Assembly: GCA_036245525.1 (NCBI GenBank)
Contig: BTPG01000006.1
Coordinates: forward strand, 73,375,962-73,439,961
Reading direction: 5' to 3'
DNA from: Semisulcospira habei
Taxonomy: Eukaryota > Mollusca > Gastropoda > Semisulcospiridae
DNA length: 64,000 bases
Both the position numbers and the translations under genes were made by a program. Under the pieces are notes generated by a model. That model ran no database searches. It saw only the letters and a program-made list of their open reading frames with translations, and had not been told where the DNA came from. Each line of letters begins with the position of its first letter. Position 1 is the stretch's first letter. Below, piece by piece: positions 52,960 to 64,000 of this stretch.

Positions 52960-55766
52960 ATGTCACCAAATACTAACAACCCAGATCGTCTCTTAAACAT
53001 TGGCCACCTTAATGTGTATCATCTCTGCCGCAAAATACCAGACATCACAATTCTCTTAAATCAGCCATCACAATTTCATATCTTTGGCTTTACTGAATCC
53101 CGCCTGACAGACAATATCAGTGATCAGGCAATCTCCATACCAAATTTTGCTATTCTACGTCGTGATGCCTCTGTTCTAGGTCAAACTGGCATAGTAATAT
53201 ACATTCATGACTCTATAATTCAATATGTGACTAGAAGATTTGACCTAGAATCAAAGGAAATTGAATGCATGTGGCTGGAAATAAAAACATCGAAGTCATC
53301 ACCCGTTCTTGTAGGGTTTATTTATAGAAATCCAGCGGCCACAGTGGCATGGCTTGATGACTTTGAATCAATGATTGACACAGTACAGAAATGCAGGGGT
53401 GATATACATATCCTAGGTGATTTTAATGTTGATTTGTTAAAAGACTGTTACTCTTCGTGGAATTCAATGATCTCTTTTCTTGGTTTAACACAAGTTGTTC
53501 AGTCGCCCACACGAGTTACTTCATCTTCTGCGACAATGATAGACCATATCTATACTACAAATGTAAATGCTGTTAATAATGTCCATGTTCTCAAATTTTC
53601 TATCAGTGATCACTTCCCAGTATCTTTCTCGCTGTCTGCCAAATTAGCTAAGAAATTTTGCACAGGGCATACTACTATTATTTACAGGTCTTTCAAAAAA
53701 TTTAACCAGAATGCCTTTCTCTATGACTTATCCAATATCCCATTTAATGATATGTTAAATTACAATGACCCAAATGAAGCCCTCACCCGCTGGTATGAAC
53801 TGTTCCTCGGTGTTCTAGATAAACGTGCCCCAGTGCGAACAAAACGTGTCAAACATCCCACAATCCCTGAATGGCTAACTGGAGAAATAAAAGCAGCCAT
53901 GCAACTCAGAGATACACTTAAGAAAGAAAAGAAATTTGTTGACTATAAAAAACAAAGAAATTTTGTCAAATCTTTAGTCTGAAAAGCTCAAAGACAACAT
54001 GCCGAACAGATCATTGCAGACGGCAAGGACCTACGCTCTGTTTGGCAAGTTATCAACACCTTTACTAAAGGTCACAATCACAGAGACATGAACATTGTAC
54101 TTGAGCTCACTGCAGATACCTTCAATACCCACTTTCTTAGCATAGCTGAGACTTTAGCACGCACTAATACAAATGATCCTGTGAAATACCAATGTTCTGA
54201 GCAACTACGATTTCACAGTAACAGTACTGCTGGTTGTGTTTTTTCACTCCCCCCAATGACTGTTTTTGACGTGGGTAAATATATATCTAATATGAAAAAG
54301 AGGTCATGTGGTTCAGATGGCATCAGTTGCGAAATTCTTAAAATAGCTCTGCCCTACATAGTTGAGTCTCTAACGTTCATTTACAATCTTTCTATTCAAA
54401 GAAATATTTTCCCTGATGAGTTAAAAACAGCTAAGGTCATTCCTCTTCCCAAAAGCAAAAACTTAAACTCATTGAATGATTATAGACCTATCTCCATTCT
54501 ACCAGTCATCTCAAAACCTATTGAAAAACATATCCATACACATCTGCAAAATTTTCTAGAACAGAACTGTCTACTCAGTAAAATGCAGTCTGGGTTTCGC
54601 CCGCAACACTCTTGCCAAACTGCCCTTATACATATCATTGATAAATGGCTTACAGCCATTAATAATTCTCAGTTATCAGGTGCAGTTTTTCTTGACCTTA
54701 AAAAAGCCTTTGATTTAGTCAACCACTCTATCTTATTAAAAAAGCTACCGATGTATCACATCGATTCCAATACCGTACATCTGATATCATCCTATTTAAG
54801 TGACAGAAGACAGAAAGTTTTGCTTAATGGTAATTACTCGAGTGAAGGTTTAGTAACGTGTGGTGTTCCTCAGGGGTCAACTTTGGGCCCATTGTTGTTC
54901 AACATATTTATCAATGATTTACCATTCTCTATCTCACATCCCGATGCAACATGTGACTTATTTGCTGATGACACTACCATACATACATCAAACAGCGACT
55001 TGCCAAAAGTAAACGAAGTTCTCCAACAAAGTCTTGATGAGGTTTCAAGCTGGTGCCAACATAATCATATGATAATTAGTGTCCAAAAGACAAAGAGTAT
55101 GTTGATTACTTCACGCCAAAAACATCAACGTGGTCTTCTGCCCTTAACATTATACTTGAACTCTGAGCCCCTTGATCAAGTTAAAAAACATCGTTTGCTT
55201 GGAGTCACAGTAGATTACCAGCTCAGCTGGGAACCACATATCGAAAACACATGCAAAACAATATCTAAAAATCTATTCCTGCTATCAAAACTAAGTCAAA
55301 TAGTTAACACTGACACCAGAAGACTCTTTCTCCATGCCCACATTAAGACACACTGTGATTACTGCTCTACTATCTGGGATGGATGCAGTGAGGTACATTT
55401 AAAAAAAACTTAACTCATTGTATCATCGAGGGGTAAAGTTAACTGTGCCTGGTCCCTCTCCCACCGACGAAAAGTTTAGAACTATCCGACTGCTAAACCT
55501 AAACAAACAGTTCACATTTAATCGATGCATACTTATGCATAAAATTCTTCACCATAAAACCCCATCTTACCTTCGTATGTTATTTTTGGATAGTCAAAGA
55601 CAAAACACGAGGAACAGTACAGCTACCATGGGCCAGGCTCGATATATATAAAACCGGCCTTTTGTTCTCAGGTGCCAAAGCCTGGAACGAACTACCACCA
55701 CAAATTAAATCCATTTCTAACTCTAGAACCTTCAAAACTCGTTTATATAACATCTTGTTACAGTAA
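52960..55766 (+). pseudogene. CR1-type LINE ORF2: APE endonuclease and reverse transcriptase
   Basis: From ATG 52960 the frame encodes an apurinic-type endonuclease (LNIGHLNVYHL, FGFTESRL, ILGDFNVDLL, SDHFPVSF). A TGA at 53980 interrupts it, and the same frame continues (KAQRQHAEQII) into the reverse transcriptase: DYRPISILPVISKPIEK, QSGFRPQHSCQTALIHI, AVFLDLKKAFDLVNHSILL, GVPQGSTLGPLLFNIFIND, and the catalytic LFADDTTIH. A frameshift in an A8 run near 55405 precedes the C-terminal part (LNLNKQFTFNRCILMHKI; AKAWNELPPQIKSI) ending at TAA 55766. Only one stop and one or two frameshifts mean it is quite recent. It nicks target DNA and copies LINE RNA at the nick. Confidence 0.85.
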
Positions 55767-56850
<1,084 letters not shown>

Positions 56851-58741
56851 TCGTGTACTTTGATTGACCACATCTATACTAACAACCCTCAAGCTATCAT
56901 TGAAACTGATGTCCCTTCACTAGCTGTCAGTGACCACTTTCCCATCACCTGTACATGGTCATGTTATGTTCCTAAACAGAGCCGAACCCAACATTTATAC
57001 ATTACTTATAGATGTTTTAGAAAACTAGATAGAGATAGTTTCCTTCATGACCTCAGTTTTTTGCCGTTCCATGAAGTTTACAATCACAATGACCCTGATG
57101 TAGCGCTCTCACTGTGGCTTGAGCTGTTCCTCGGAGTGCTAAATAAGCATGTCCTTTTAAAAAGGAAACGAGTCCGGTGCCGTGAGCCCCCCACCTGGAT
57201 TACGGAGGAGATTAAACAAACCATGGAAGCCAGAAATCGAGCCAAGCGGGACAAAAATTTTATTGAGTTTAAAAGGTTACTTAACAGAGTCAAATACCTT
57301 ATCCGGGAGGCACAAAAAGCATTGGTAGAGAAAACCATACGCAGCGGGAATCCGTCTTCAATATGGAAAGTTTTAAACTTACTAACTAACAATAGTAAAA
57401 ATCGTTCTACAAACACGACTGCCAACCTTACAGCCGATGCATTTAACGACCACTTCATTTTAGCCCCGAAATCTTTACTACTTGCTGAAGGTTTGGATCA
57501 GGTGGAACATGTCGCATCGCAGAAGCTTACTGACTTTTGTAAGCAAAGACTGTCCGCGGGTGATGCTTTTAATATCCCTTGCATCGCTGTACATGAAGTG
57601 GGCAGACTTATCTCTAGTCTCAAGAACAAAAAGTCAGCTGGCATTGATGGAATCAATGGTTTTATCCTCGAACTTTTTTCTTCCATACATTGTGGAAAGC
57701 TTAACCTATATTTACAACCTATGTATTCAAAATAATATTTTTCCGGCGGCTTTCAAAAAATCTAAAGTGGTACCTATACCTAAAACAAAAGACACATCTG
57801 ATCCAAATAATTTTCGGCCTATATCCATATTATCTATTCTATCGAAGCCTATTGAGAAGCATGTACACAAACATCTTCTCGAATTCCTGGAAGAAAAGTC
57901 TCTCCTGAATAAATATCAATCTGGTTTTCGCCCTAAACATTCGTGTCACACTGCCTTGGTTCATATGATTGACACTTGGCTGCTCAACATCAACAGAAAC
58001 AAAATGTCTGGTGCTGTCTTTCTAGACCTAAAAAAAGCGTTCGACCTTATAAACCACGAAATTTTATTAGAGAAACTAGACTGCTACTTTAACAATAACA
58101 GCCCAGGGACACTCTCATTCTTTCGTCCATATATCATAGGGAGAATTCAAACTGTGTACATCAATGCTACCTTTTCTTCTGAAAAGCGTGTTGAGTATGG
58201 CGTGCCCCAGGGATCCATATTAGGACCGTTACTTTTCTGTTTGTTTATAAATGATCTTCCACTTCATATTTCAAATCCAAATACCGAATGTGACATGTTT
58301 GCCGATGATTCAACTCTTCACGCTGGAGGGAAAACTGTACCTGAAATATCAAGCAATCTTCAGCTTAGTCTTCAGGAGGTCTCACTGTGGTGCAAAAATA
58401 ATCAAATGCTTGTAAATCCATCCAAAACGAAAAGCATGCAAATCACAACACGCCAAAAGCATCAGCTCCGCCCCCATTCACTTAACCTCTCTTTTGATTC
58501 AGTTCCAATTGAGCAAGTCAAGGAATATCGCCTCCTCGGGGTAATTGTTGATGACCAACTGTGCTGGTTGCCCCATCTAACACAACTAGGGAAAACATTA
58601 TCAAAGAAGCTATTTTTACTGTCAAGATTAAAATCTATCATTGATACTAAGACACGAAAGCTATTTTTCAACTCCTACATTAAACCTCACATTGACTACG
58701 CATCTACTATTTGGGACGGCTGTAGTAAGGCTAACCTTAAG
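56851..58741 (+). pseudogene. Second CR1-type LINE, ORF2 fragment, truncated at both ends
   Basis: The 5' end starts within the endonuclease (CTLIDHIYTNN, SDHFPITCTW), fused to the CT repeat. It then runs through RT motifs: NFRPISILSILSKPIEK, QSGFRPKHSCHTALVHM, AVFLDLKKAFDLINHEILL, GVPQGSILGPLLFCLFINDL, MFADDSTLH. A frameshift near 57670 separates two frames. At 58741 (GCSKANLK) it is cut off by the Penelope 3' terminus. It is a sister lineage of the LINE at 52960, not a copy of it (many amino acid differences). Confidence 0.85.
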
Positions 58742-59070
58742 CGAAGAAGTACCCAACGGAGAAAGAAACACGCTTAGAAAAAACGGTACAACACAATTTA
58801 TTAATATTTCGGGTAAATACCCTTTGTCAAAATAGACAAACAAACAGAGACATTATTTGCTACTTATCTTCAGATGCAGAAGGAATGTGGCAACTGAAGG
58901 TGACGTAAAAAGAAAAAGAAAAGAAAAGGAAAGGAAGAACAAAAGTAAAAATGACGTCAAAGAAAAAAATCGTAAGAGAAAGACTCCGAGAGAAACTAAA
59001 CACGAGAGACAAGAGTGTGTGTAAGCGCGCGCAGGAGCGAGCAAAAGTAAATGCGCGTGTGTGAGGCCGG

Positions 59071-59112
59071 GGAGAGAGAGAGAGAGAAGAGAGACAGCGA
59101 GAGAGAGAGGGG

Positions 59113-59194
<82 letters not shown>
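59071..59194. repeat. (GA)n microsatellite
   Basis: GA repeat with a few interruptions at its left part. It lies inside the Penelope 3' region. Confidence 0.97.
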
Positions 59195-59199
<5 letters not shown>

Positions 59200-59588
59200 C
59201 GGGGAGTACCCTTGGGCACGAAGTAGGCTGAGTGTCTAATACACAAAGCCAGCTAAACACCAACCCGAAGGCAAACCTTATATCACCATCGAGTTGAGGA
59301 CTACCTCGGGGAAAAACGGGAGGACCCCGGGAAAAAAAAAAACCAGCATTTAGCATGGTACACAACAAGGAATATCGATGAAACAAAGCAAATAATCAAA
59401 TTCAGTAAGAGAATAATGGTATAAGAGGAGAGTAGGTAGTTGTGAAACCATCTTCAAGGGTAACTCCAAACAAACAAACAAAAAAAAAAACAAAAAAAAA
59501 AAACCCAAAAAAAACCCGGGTGTGGGGGGAGAGAAAGACAAAAGGGGCGGGGGAAAGGGGAGGGGGAAAGGGAAGAGAGAAAGGGGGA

Positions 59589-59589
<1 letters not shown>

Positions 59590-59673
<84 letters not shown>
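59590..59673. repeat. (GA)n microsatellite
   Basis: GA repeat within a purine-rich stretch (59540-59700). It lies inside the Penelope 3' region. Confidence 0.97.
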
Positions 59674-59676
<3 letters not shown>

Positions 59677-60041
59677 CAAAAAGGGAGGGGGGGGGGGAAG
59701 GCAAACAAACAGAGCCACCAGCCCCACCCAACAGGCACCCTCCAGCCCACGGACGAACGCACAGGCATGCGAACAAGACGACCACATACATCCCCAAGGG
59801 AATGCACATGATCGCCCCCCACACCCGCGCATAAATCCAAGGACCGGCGACCAGGCGCCCGACAGGGAAGGGCAAGGGATCCAACTTAACGTATGGCCAG
59901 CGCTGAAAAAGTCCCCATGGGAGGCACAAAGTACATATCAATCAGCGCCAGCCGCAACTATCTGGTTAGTGAGTAGTCAGACAGAAGCGACTCGGTAAGG
60001 TAAATGACAGTTAGCAGAAGACACAGGTAAGGTCCAAAAAG

Positions 60042-62164
60042 TTAATCTTTCATATTCATCCCGAGTGGCGCCACAGTGCCCAGTTTATTAATCAAAAAAT
60101 TTTCTCGGTCTTTCCTGGCCCAGACATTACTGGCTTGCATAAGCCAGAGGCCTTTAACACGAATGTCCGAGACGGAGTGATCGGCCTGGTTGAAATGTCG
60201 CCCGACCGGTCTATTGTAATGGTACTTGACCGACTGAAGATGTTCTTTAAAACGGTCGTTGATGGTTCTTTCCGTCTCTCCAACATAGAGTTGGCCGCAT
60301 TTCACACAGGAGATGACATAAATCACGTTGGTAGTTTGACATGTGAAGTATCTGTCTATGTTGAATTTGTAGCGTGGACCATTCACCACTGTAGAAGGGC
60401 AAATAAAAGGACATGTCTTGCAATTTGGAACATTGCACGGTGTGGAGCTGGAGGGTCTGGTGGTAGAACGAGGCTTAAGAGTAGAGCGAACAAGCATGTC
60501 TCGTAAATTAATATCCCTCTTGAAAGCCACCAACGGAGGTTCAGAAAAGATAGCAGCGGACTCTTTACTGGATGACAAAAGACCCCAGTTAGAAAGAAGT
60601 ATTTTACGAACCGGATTGGTGTGCGGATGGTAAACCATGGTTACGATGGGCCTGTCACTCTCAGCGGTAGGCTTAGTCTGCAGTATACTCGCGCGACTAA
60701 GTTTTTGTACTGTTTGGAGAGAACCTTGAACAACAGTATGTGGGTAATGTCTGTCGATGAAAAATCCAGCCATTTCTTTGGATTGAACATCAAAATCTGA
60801 TTTTTCGGAACAGATTCTTTTAAGCCGAAGAAACTGAGAAAATGGGATGCTATTCTTACATTTGGGGTTGTGCGAAGAGCGGTAGTCGAGGTATGAATGT
60901 GAATCGGTAGGCTTGTAATGTATTGAAGTTTTCAACATTCCGCAGTCAATACTGATGCTCATGTCCAGAAAGTCGACTGAAGTAGCTGATATATTGTATG
61001 TGAACTTGATGGATGGGTGGAAATCCTGCACGAAGTGAATGAAGTCTAAAAGTGCAGCGTGGGTCATGTGTGTAGCTCCGATACCATCATCGATGTAGCG
61101 TTTATACATCTCAGGGACAGGCCCGGTGTATGTCTGAAGTATTTGGTTCTCAAGGAAACCCATGAAGAGGCAGGCATAGCTGGGTCCCATTTTAGTGCCC
61201 ATCGCTACGCCACTGCACTGAGCGAAGGTGACGCCATCAAAGGAGAAACTGTTAAGAGAGAGAACCAATTCAGACAGACGTATAAGAGTATGAGTAGGAG
61301 GTTGTTTATGACTTCTTTGGTTGAGGAAGTACGAAAGTGCATTGAGGCCGTCATTGTGCGGTATGACAGTATATAGTGAAGTGACATCAAGTGTAAACAA
61401 CAGTTCAGGTTTGAAAAGTTGTTTCTGGTTGACTTGGTCTATGATCTCTTTAGCATGGTTGGTGTCTTTAATGTAGGTAGGTAGAGACTGGACAAAGGGT
61501 TGGAAGATGATGTCCAGGTATTCGGAGATGTGTTCTGTGGGACAGCTGCAAGCTGACACTATGGGGCGGCCGGGATTGTTGAGTTTGTGAATTTTGGGGA
61601 GAAGGTAAAAGTTAGGTTGCTTAGGCCGCTTTTTGATGAGGAGATTAGCTGTTGAAGGAAGCTCTCCTTGAAGAATCATCTCTTTGACTGTCTTGGAGAT
61701 GCGCTTTTGATCAGCTTGGAGGGAGCTTTCGTCAAGGTGTTGGTAGTGTTCCGGGTTCTCTAACTGTCTGTAGGCCTCTTTGATGTACAGATCTCTGTCC
61801 CATACAACGACGGCGCCACCTTTATCGGCTGGTTTGATGACGATGTCGCTTCTGTTACGAAGATTTGTGAGAGCGTCGAGTTCAGCTTTTGTGAGATTGG
61901 AGCGAGGAATGGAATTGAACTTGAGTTTTCCAATGTCAGACATGGTTTTCTTAATGTAGCATTCAAGTTCAGGAAGTTTACCATGAGGTGGTTCTCTGCG
62001 GACAGGCGTGGCAAAACGATCAACGAAGATGTCACCAACCTTCTGAGTTCGTGGTCGATGGCCCAGGACAGCCATCCATCGAAGAGACCTATAGAAAATC
62101 TGGAGATCTCTGATGAGTTCGTATTTGTTTATAGTAGGCTGTCTCGGAACAAACTTTAAACCTC
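60042..62164 (-). CDS. Penelope-like element reverse transcriptase with GIY-YIG endonuclease, copy 1 (N-terminus lost)
   Basis: The frame is open for 722 codons from 62210. Its first ~15 residues are antisense of the opposite copy, so the real protein enters at RGLKFVP near 62164. RT motifs are YLLPKIHKLNNPGRPIVS, LLFTLDVTSLYTVIPH, CSGVAMGTKMGPSYACLFMG and the catalytic YKRYIDDGIG (residues 372-375). A Cys-rich knuckle (CNVPNCKTCPFIC) precedes the GIY-YIG nuclease (VIYVISCVKCGQLYVGET, residues 628-722). Penelope elements copy their RNA with this RT and cut targets with the nuclease. There are no stops or frameshifts in 700 codons, so the copy is very young. The missing N-terminus makes it non-autonomous as it stands. 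Confidence 0.92.
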
Positions 62165-63836
62165 TGATCAAAAGCGCATCTCCAAGACAGTCAAAGAGAT
62201 GATTCTTCAAGGAGAGCTTCCTTCAACAGCTAATCTCCTCATCAAAAAGCGGCCTAAGCAACCTAACTTTTACCTTCTCCCCAAAATTCACAAACTCAAC
62301 AATCCCGGCCGCCCCATAGTGTCAGCTTGCAGCTGTCCCACAGAACACATCTCCGAATACCTGGACATCATCTTCCAACCCTTTGTCCAGTCTCTACCTA
62401 CCTACATTAAAGACACCAACCATGCTCCAGAGATCATAGACCAAGTCAACCAGAAACAACTTTTCAAACCTGAACTGTTGTTTACACTTGATGTCACTTC
62501 ACTATATACTGTCATACCGCACAATGACGGCCTCAATGCACTTTCGTACTTCCTCAACCAAAGAAGTCATAAACAACCTCCTACTCATACTCTTATACGT
62601 CTGTCTGAATTGGTTCTCTCTCTTAACAGTTTCTCCTTTGATGGCGTCACCTTCGCTCAGTGCAGTGGCGTAGCGATGGGCACTAAAATGGGACCCAGCT
62701 ATGCCTGCCTCTTCATGGGTTTCCTTGAGAACCAAATACTTCAGACATACACCGGGCCTGTCCCTGAGATGTATAAACGCTACATCGATGATGGTATCGG
62801 AGCTACACACATGACCCACGCTGCACTTTTAGACTTCATTCACTTCGTGCAGGATTTCCACCCATCCATCAAGTTCACATACAATATATCAGCTACTTCA
62901 GTCGACTTTCTGGACATGAGCATCAGTATTGACTGCGGAATGTTGAAAACTTCAATACATTACAAGCCTACCGATTCACATTCATACCTCGACTACCGCT
63001 CTTCGCACAACCCCAAATGTAAGAATAGCATCCCATTTTCTCAGTTTCTTCGGCTTAAAAGAATCTGTTCCGAAAAATCAGATTTTGATGTTCAATCCAA
63101 AGAAATGGCTGGATTTTTCATCGACAGACATTACCCACATAGTGTTGTTCAAGGTTCTCTCCAAACAGTACAAAAACTTAGTCGCGCGAGTATACTGCAG
63201 ACTAAGCCTACCGCTGAGAGTGACAGGCCCATCGTAACCATGGTTTACCATCCGCACACCAATCCGGTTCGTAAAATACTTCTTTCTAACTGGGGTCTTT
63301 TGTCATCCAGTAAAGAGTCCGCTGCTATCTTTTCTGAACCTCCGTTGGTGGCTTTCAAGAGGGATATTAATTTACGAGACATGCTTGTTCGCTCTACTCT
63401 TAAGCCTCGTTCTACCACCAGACCCTCCAGCTCCACACCGTGCAATGTTCCAAATTGCAAGACATGTCCTTTTATTTGCCCTTCTACAGTGGTGAATGGT
63501 CCACGCTACAAATTCAACATAGACAGATACTTCACATGTCAAACTACCAACGTGATTTATGTCATCTCCTGTGTGAAATGCGGCCAACTCTATGTTGGAG
63601 AGACGGAAAGAACCATCAACGACCGTTTTAAAGAACATCTTCAGTCGGTCAAGTACCATTACAATAGACCGGTCGGGCGACATTTCAACCAGGCCGATCA
63701 CTCCGTCTCGGACATTCGTGTTAAAGGCCTCTGGCTTATGCAAGCCAGTAATGTCTGGGCCAGGAAAGACCGAGAAAATTTTTTGATTAATAAACTGGGC
63801 ACTGTGGCGCCACTCGGGATGAATATGAAAGATTAA
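62164..63836 (+). CDS. Penelope-like element reverse transcriptase/GIY-YIG, copy 2 (5' truncated, inverted)
   Basis: The coding strand enters at the head-to-head junction (DQKRISKTVKE) and the first ATG is at 62199. It encodes the last 545 residues of the protein on the opposite strand, with YIDD at 195-198 and the GIY-YIG domain from 451. Two amino acid differences from copy 1 were seen (Ala/Pro for Lys near residue 76, Ser for Thr near 315). It lacks the N-terminal third of the RT and has no promoter or start of its own, so function is doubtful. Its 3' region continues beyond the window. Confidence 0.9.
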
Positions 63837-64000
63837 CTTTTTGGACCTTACCTGTGTCTTCTGCTAACTGTCATTTACCTTACCGAGTCGCTTCTGTCTG
63901 ACTACTCACTAACCAGATAGTTGCGGCTGGCGCTGATTGATATGTACTTTGTGCCTCCCATGGGGACTTTTTCAGCGCTGGCCATACGTTAAGTTGGATC

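Larger units (their letters stand above)
58742..60041 (-). mobile_element. Penelope-like element 3' non-coding region
   Basis: Downstream (minus strand) of the reverse transcriptase stop at 60042. It contains two CT tracts (59590-59673, 59071-59194 on the minus strand), a poly-T/C stretch, then ACAAAGGGTATTTACCCGAA and AATATTAATAAATTGTG. It ends GTTGGGTACTTC at 58742, where LINE sequence starts. The same terminus occurs at 23963 and twice at 24336-24452, which defines the element end. Confidence 0.75.
59878..64000. repeat. Large inverted repeat formed by two Penelope copies
   Basis: 62164-64000 is the reverse complement of 59878-61713 at about 99% or better, separated by a 450-bp spacer (61714-62163) that belongs only to the minus copy. 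The right arm is cut by the window end, so the full arm is longer. Confidence 0.93.

Noticed and set aside
59051..59998. Glu-Arg and Leu-Ser rich frames of up to 179 codons
   Set aside because: Purine/pyrimidine tract artefacts in the Penelope 3' region.

Overview
The window is animal nuclear DNA. It has spliceosomal exons with GT-AG borders, LINEs of several clades, Penelope-like elements, a Polinton/Maverick remnant, tRNA-derived SINEs, TTAA-flanked foldback MITEs, long dinucleotide microsatellites and one 500-base assembly gap (12807-13306). The mix and the family resemblances suggest a marine invertebrate, most likely a mollusc (gastropod). No marker gene proves this.

Region 1-14.3 kb: a + strand gene, with neither start nor end in view, encodes a probably secreted protein built from small cysteine-rich modules. 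Each module is one exon with phase-1 introns on both sides. Six exons carry 25-28-residue four-Cys modules (five of them near-identical, from tandem duplication of a ~318 bp exon+intron unit and a larger block duplication). They are followed by one 29-residue module, two EB-like 48-49-residue modules, a 27-residue module and a 46-residue module. A seventh early copy is dead, and a possible last exon is cut by a foldback element. The introns are packed with several families of near-perfect hairpin repeats.

Region 15.9-29.3 kb: a tandem duplication of ~7.6 kb. Each copy carries, on the minus strand, a two-exon gene for a zinc-finger protein with a Crypton-like tyrosine-recombinase domain. Copy 1 lost its catalytic C-terminus through a deletion ending in a TIR element. 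Copy 2 keeps the catalytic motifs but is broken by frameshifts and deletions. Shared and unshared MITEs date the events, and one MITE has its empty site in the other copy, showing TTAA target duplication.

Region 30-39 kb: remnants of an uncharacterised protein gene (minus strand) lie on both sides of a decayed Polinton/adintovirus-like block. That block is a set of compact, overlapping minus-strand ORFs ending in a DDE integrase. A 5'-truncated RTE-like LINE with a 10-bp target duplication sits inside it. A foldback MITE, a SINE and another foldback follow.

Region 40-64 kb: almost entirely retrotransposons, nested in readable order. A long dead RTE-like LINE is split by a 1671-bp solo-LTR-like element with a 5-bp target duplication. 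A second LINE fragment is inserted in a MITE with an 8-bp duplication. A nearly full-length CR1-type LINE has an esterase-containing ORF1 and an APE-RT ORF2. A second related LINE is truncated by a Penelope-like element. Two >99% identical Penelope copies sit head to head, as an inverted repeat with arms of more than 1.8 kb that runs off the window end.

No host gene is complete in the window. The most informative content is the modular Cys-rich gene, the duplicated tyrosine-recombinase gene, and the TTAA-flanked hairpin MITE families whose insertion rules can be read directly from the sequence.
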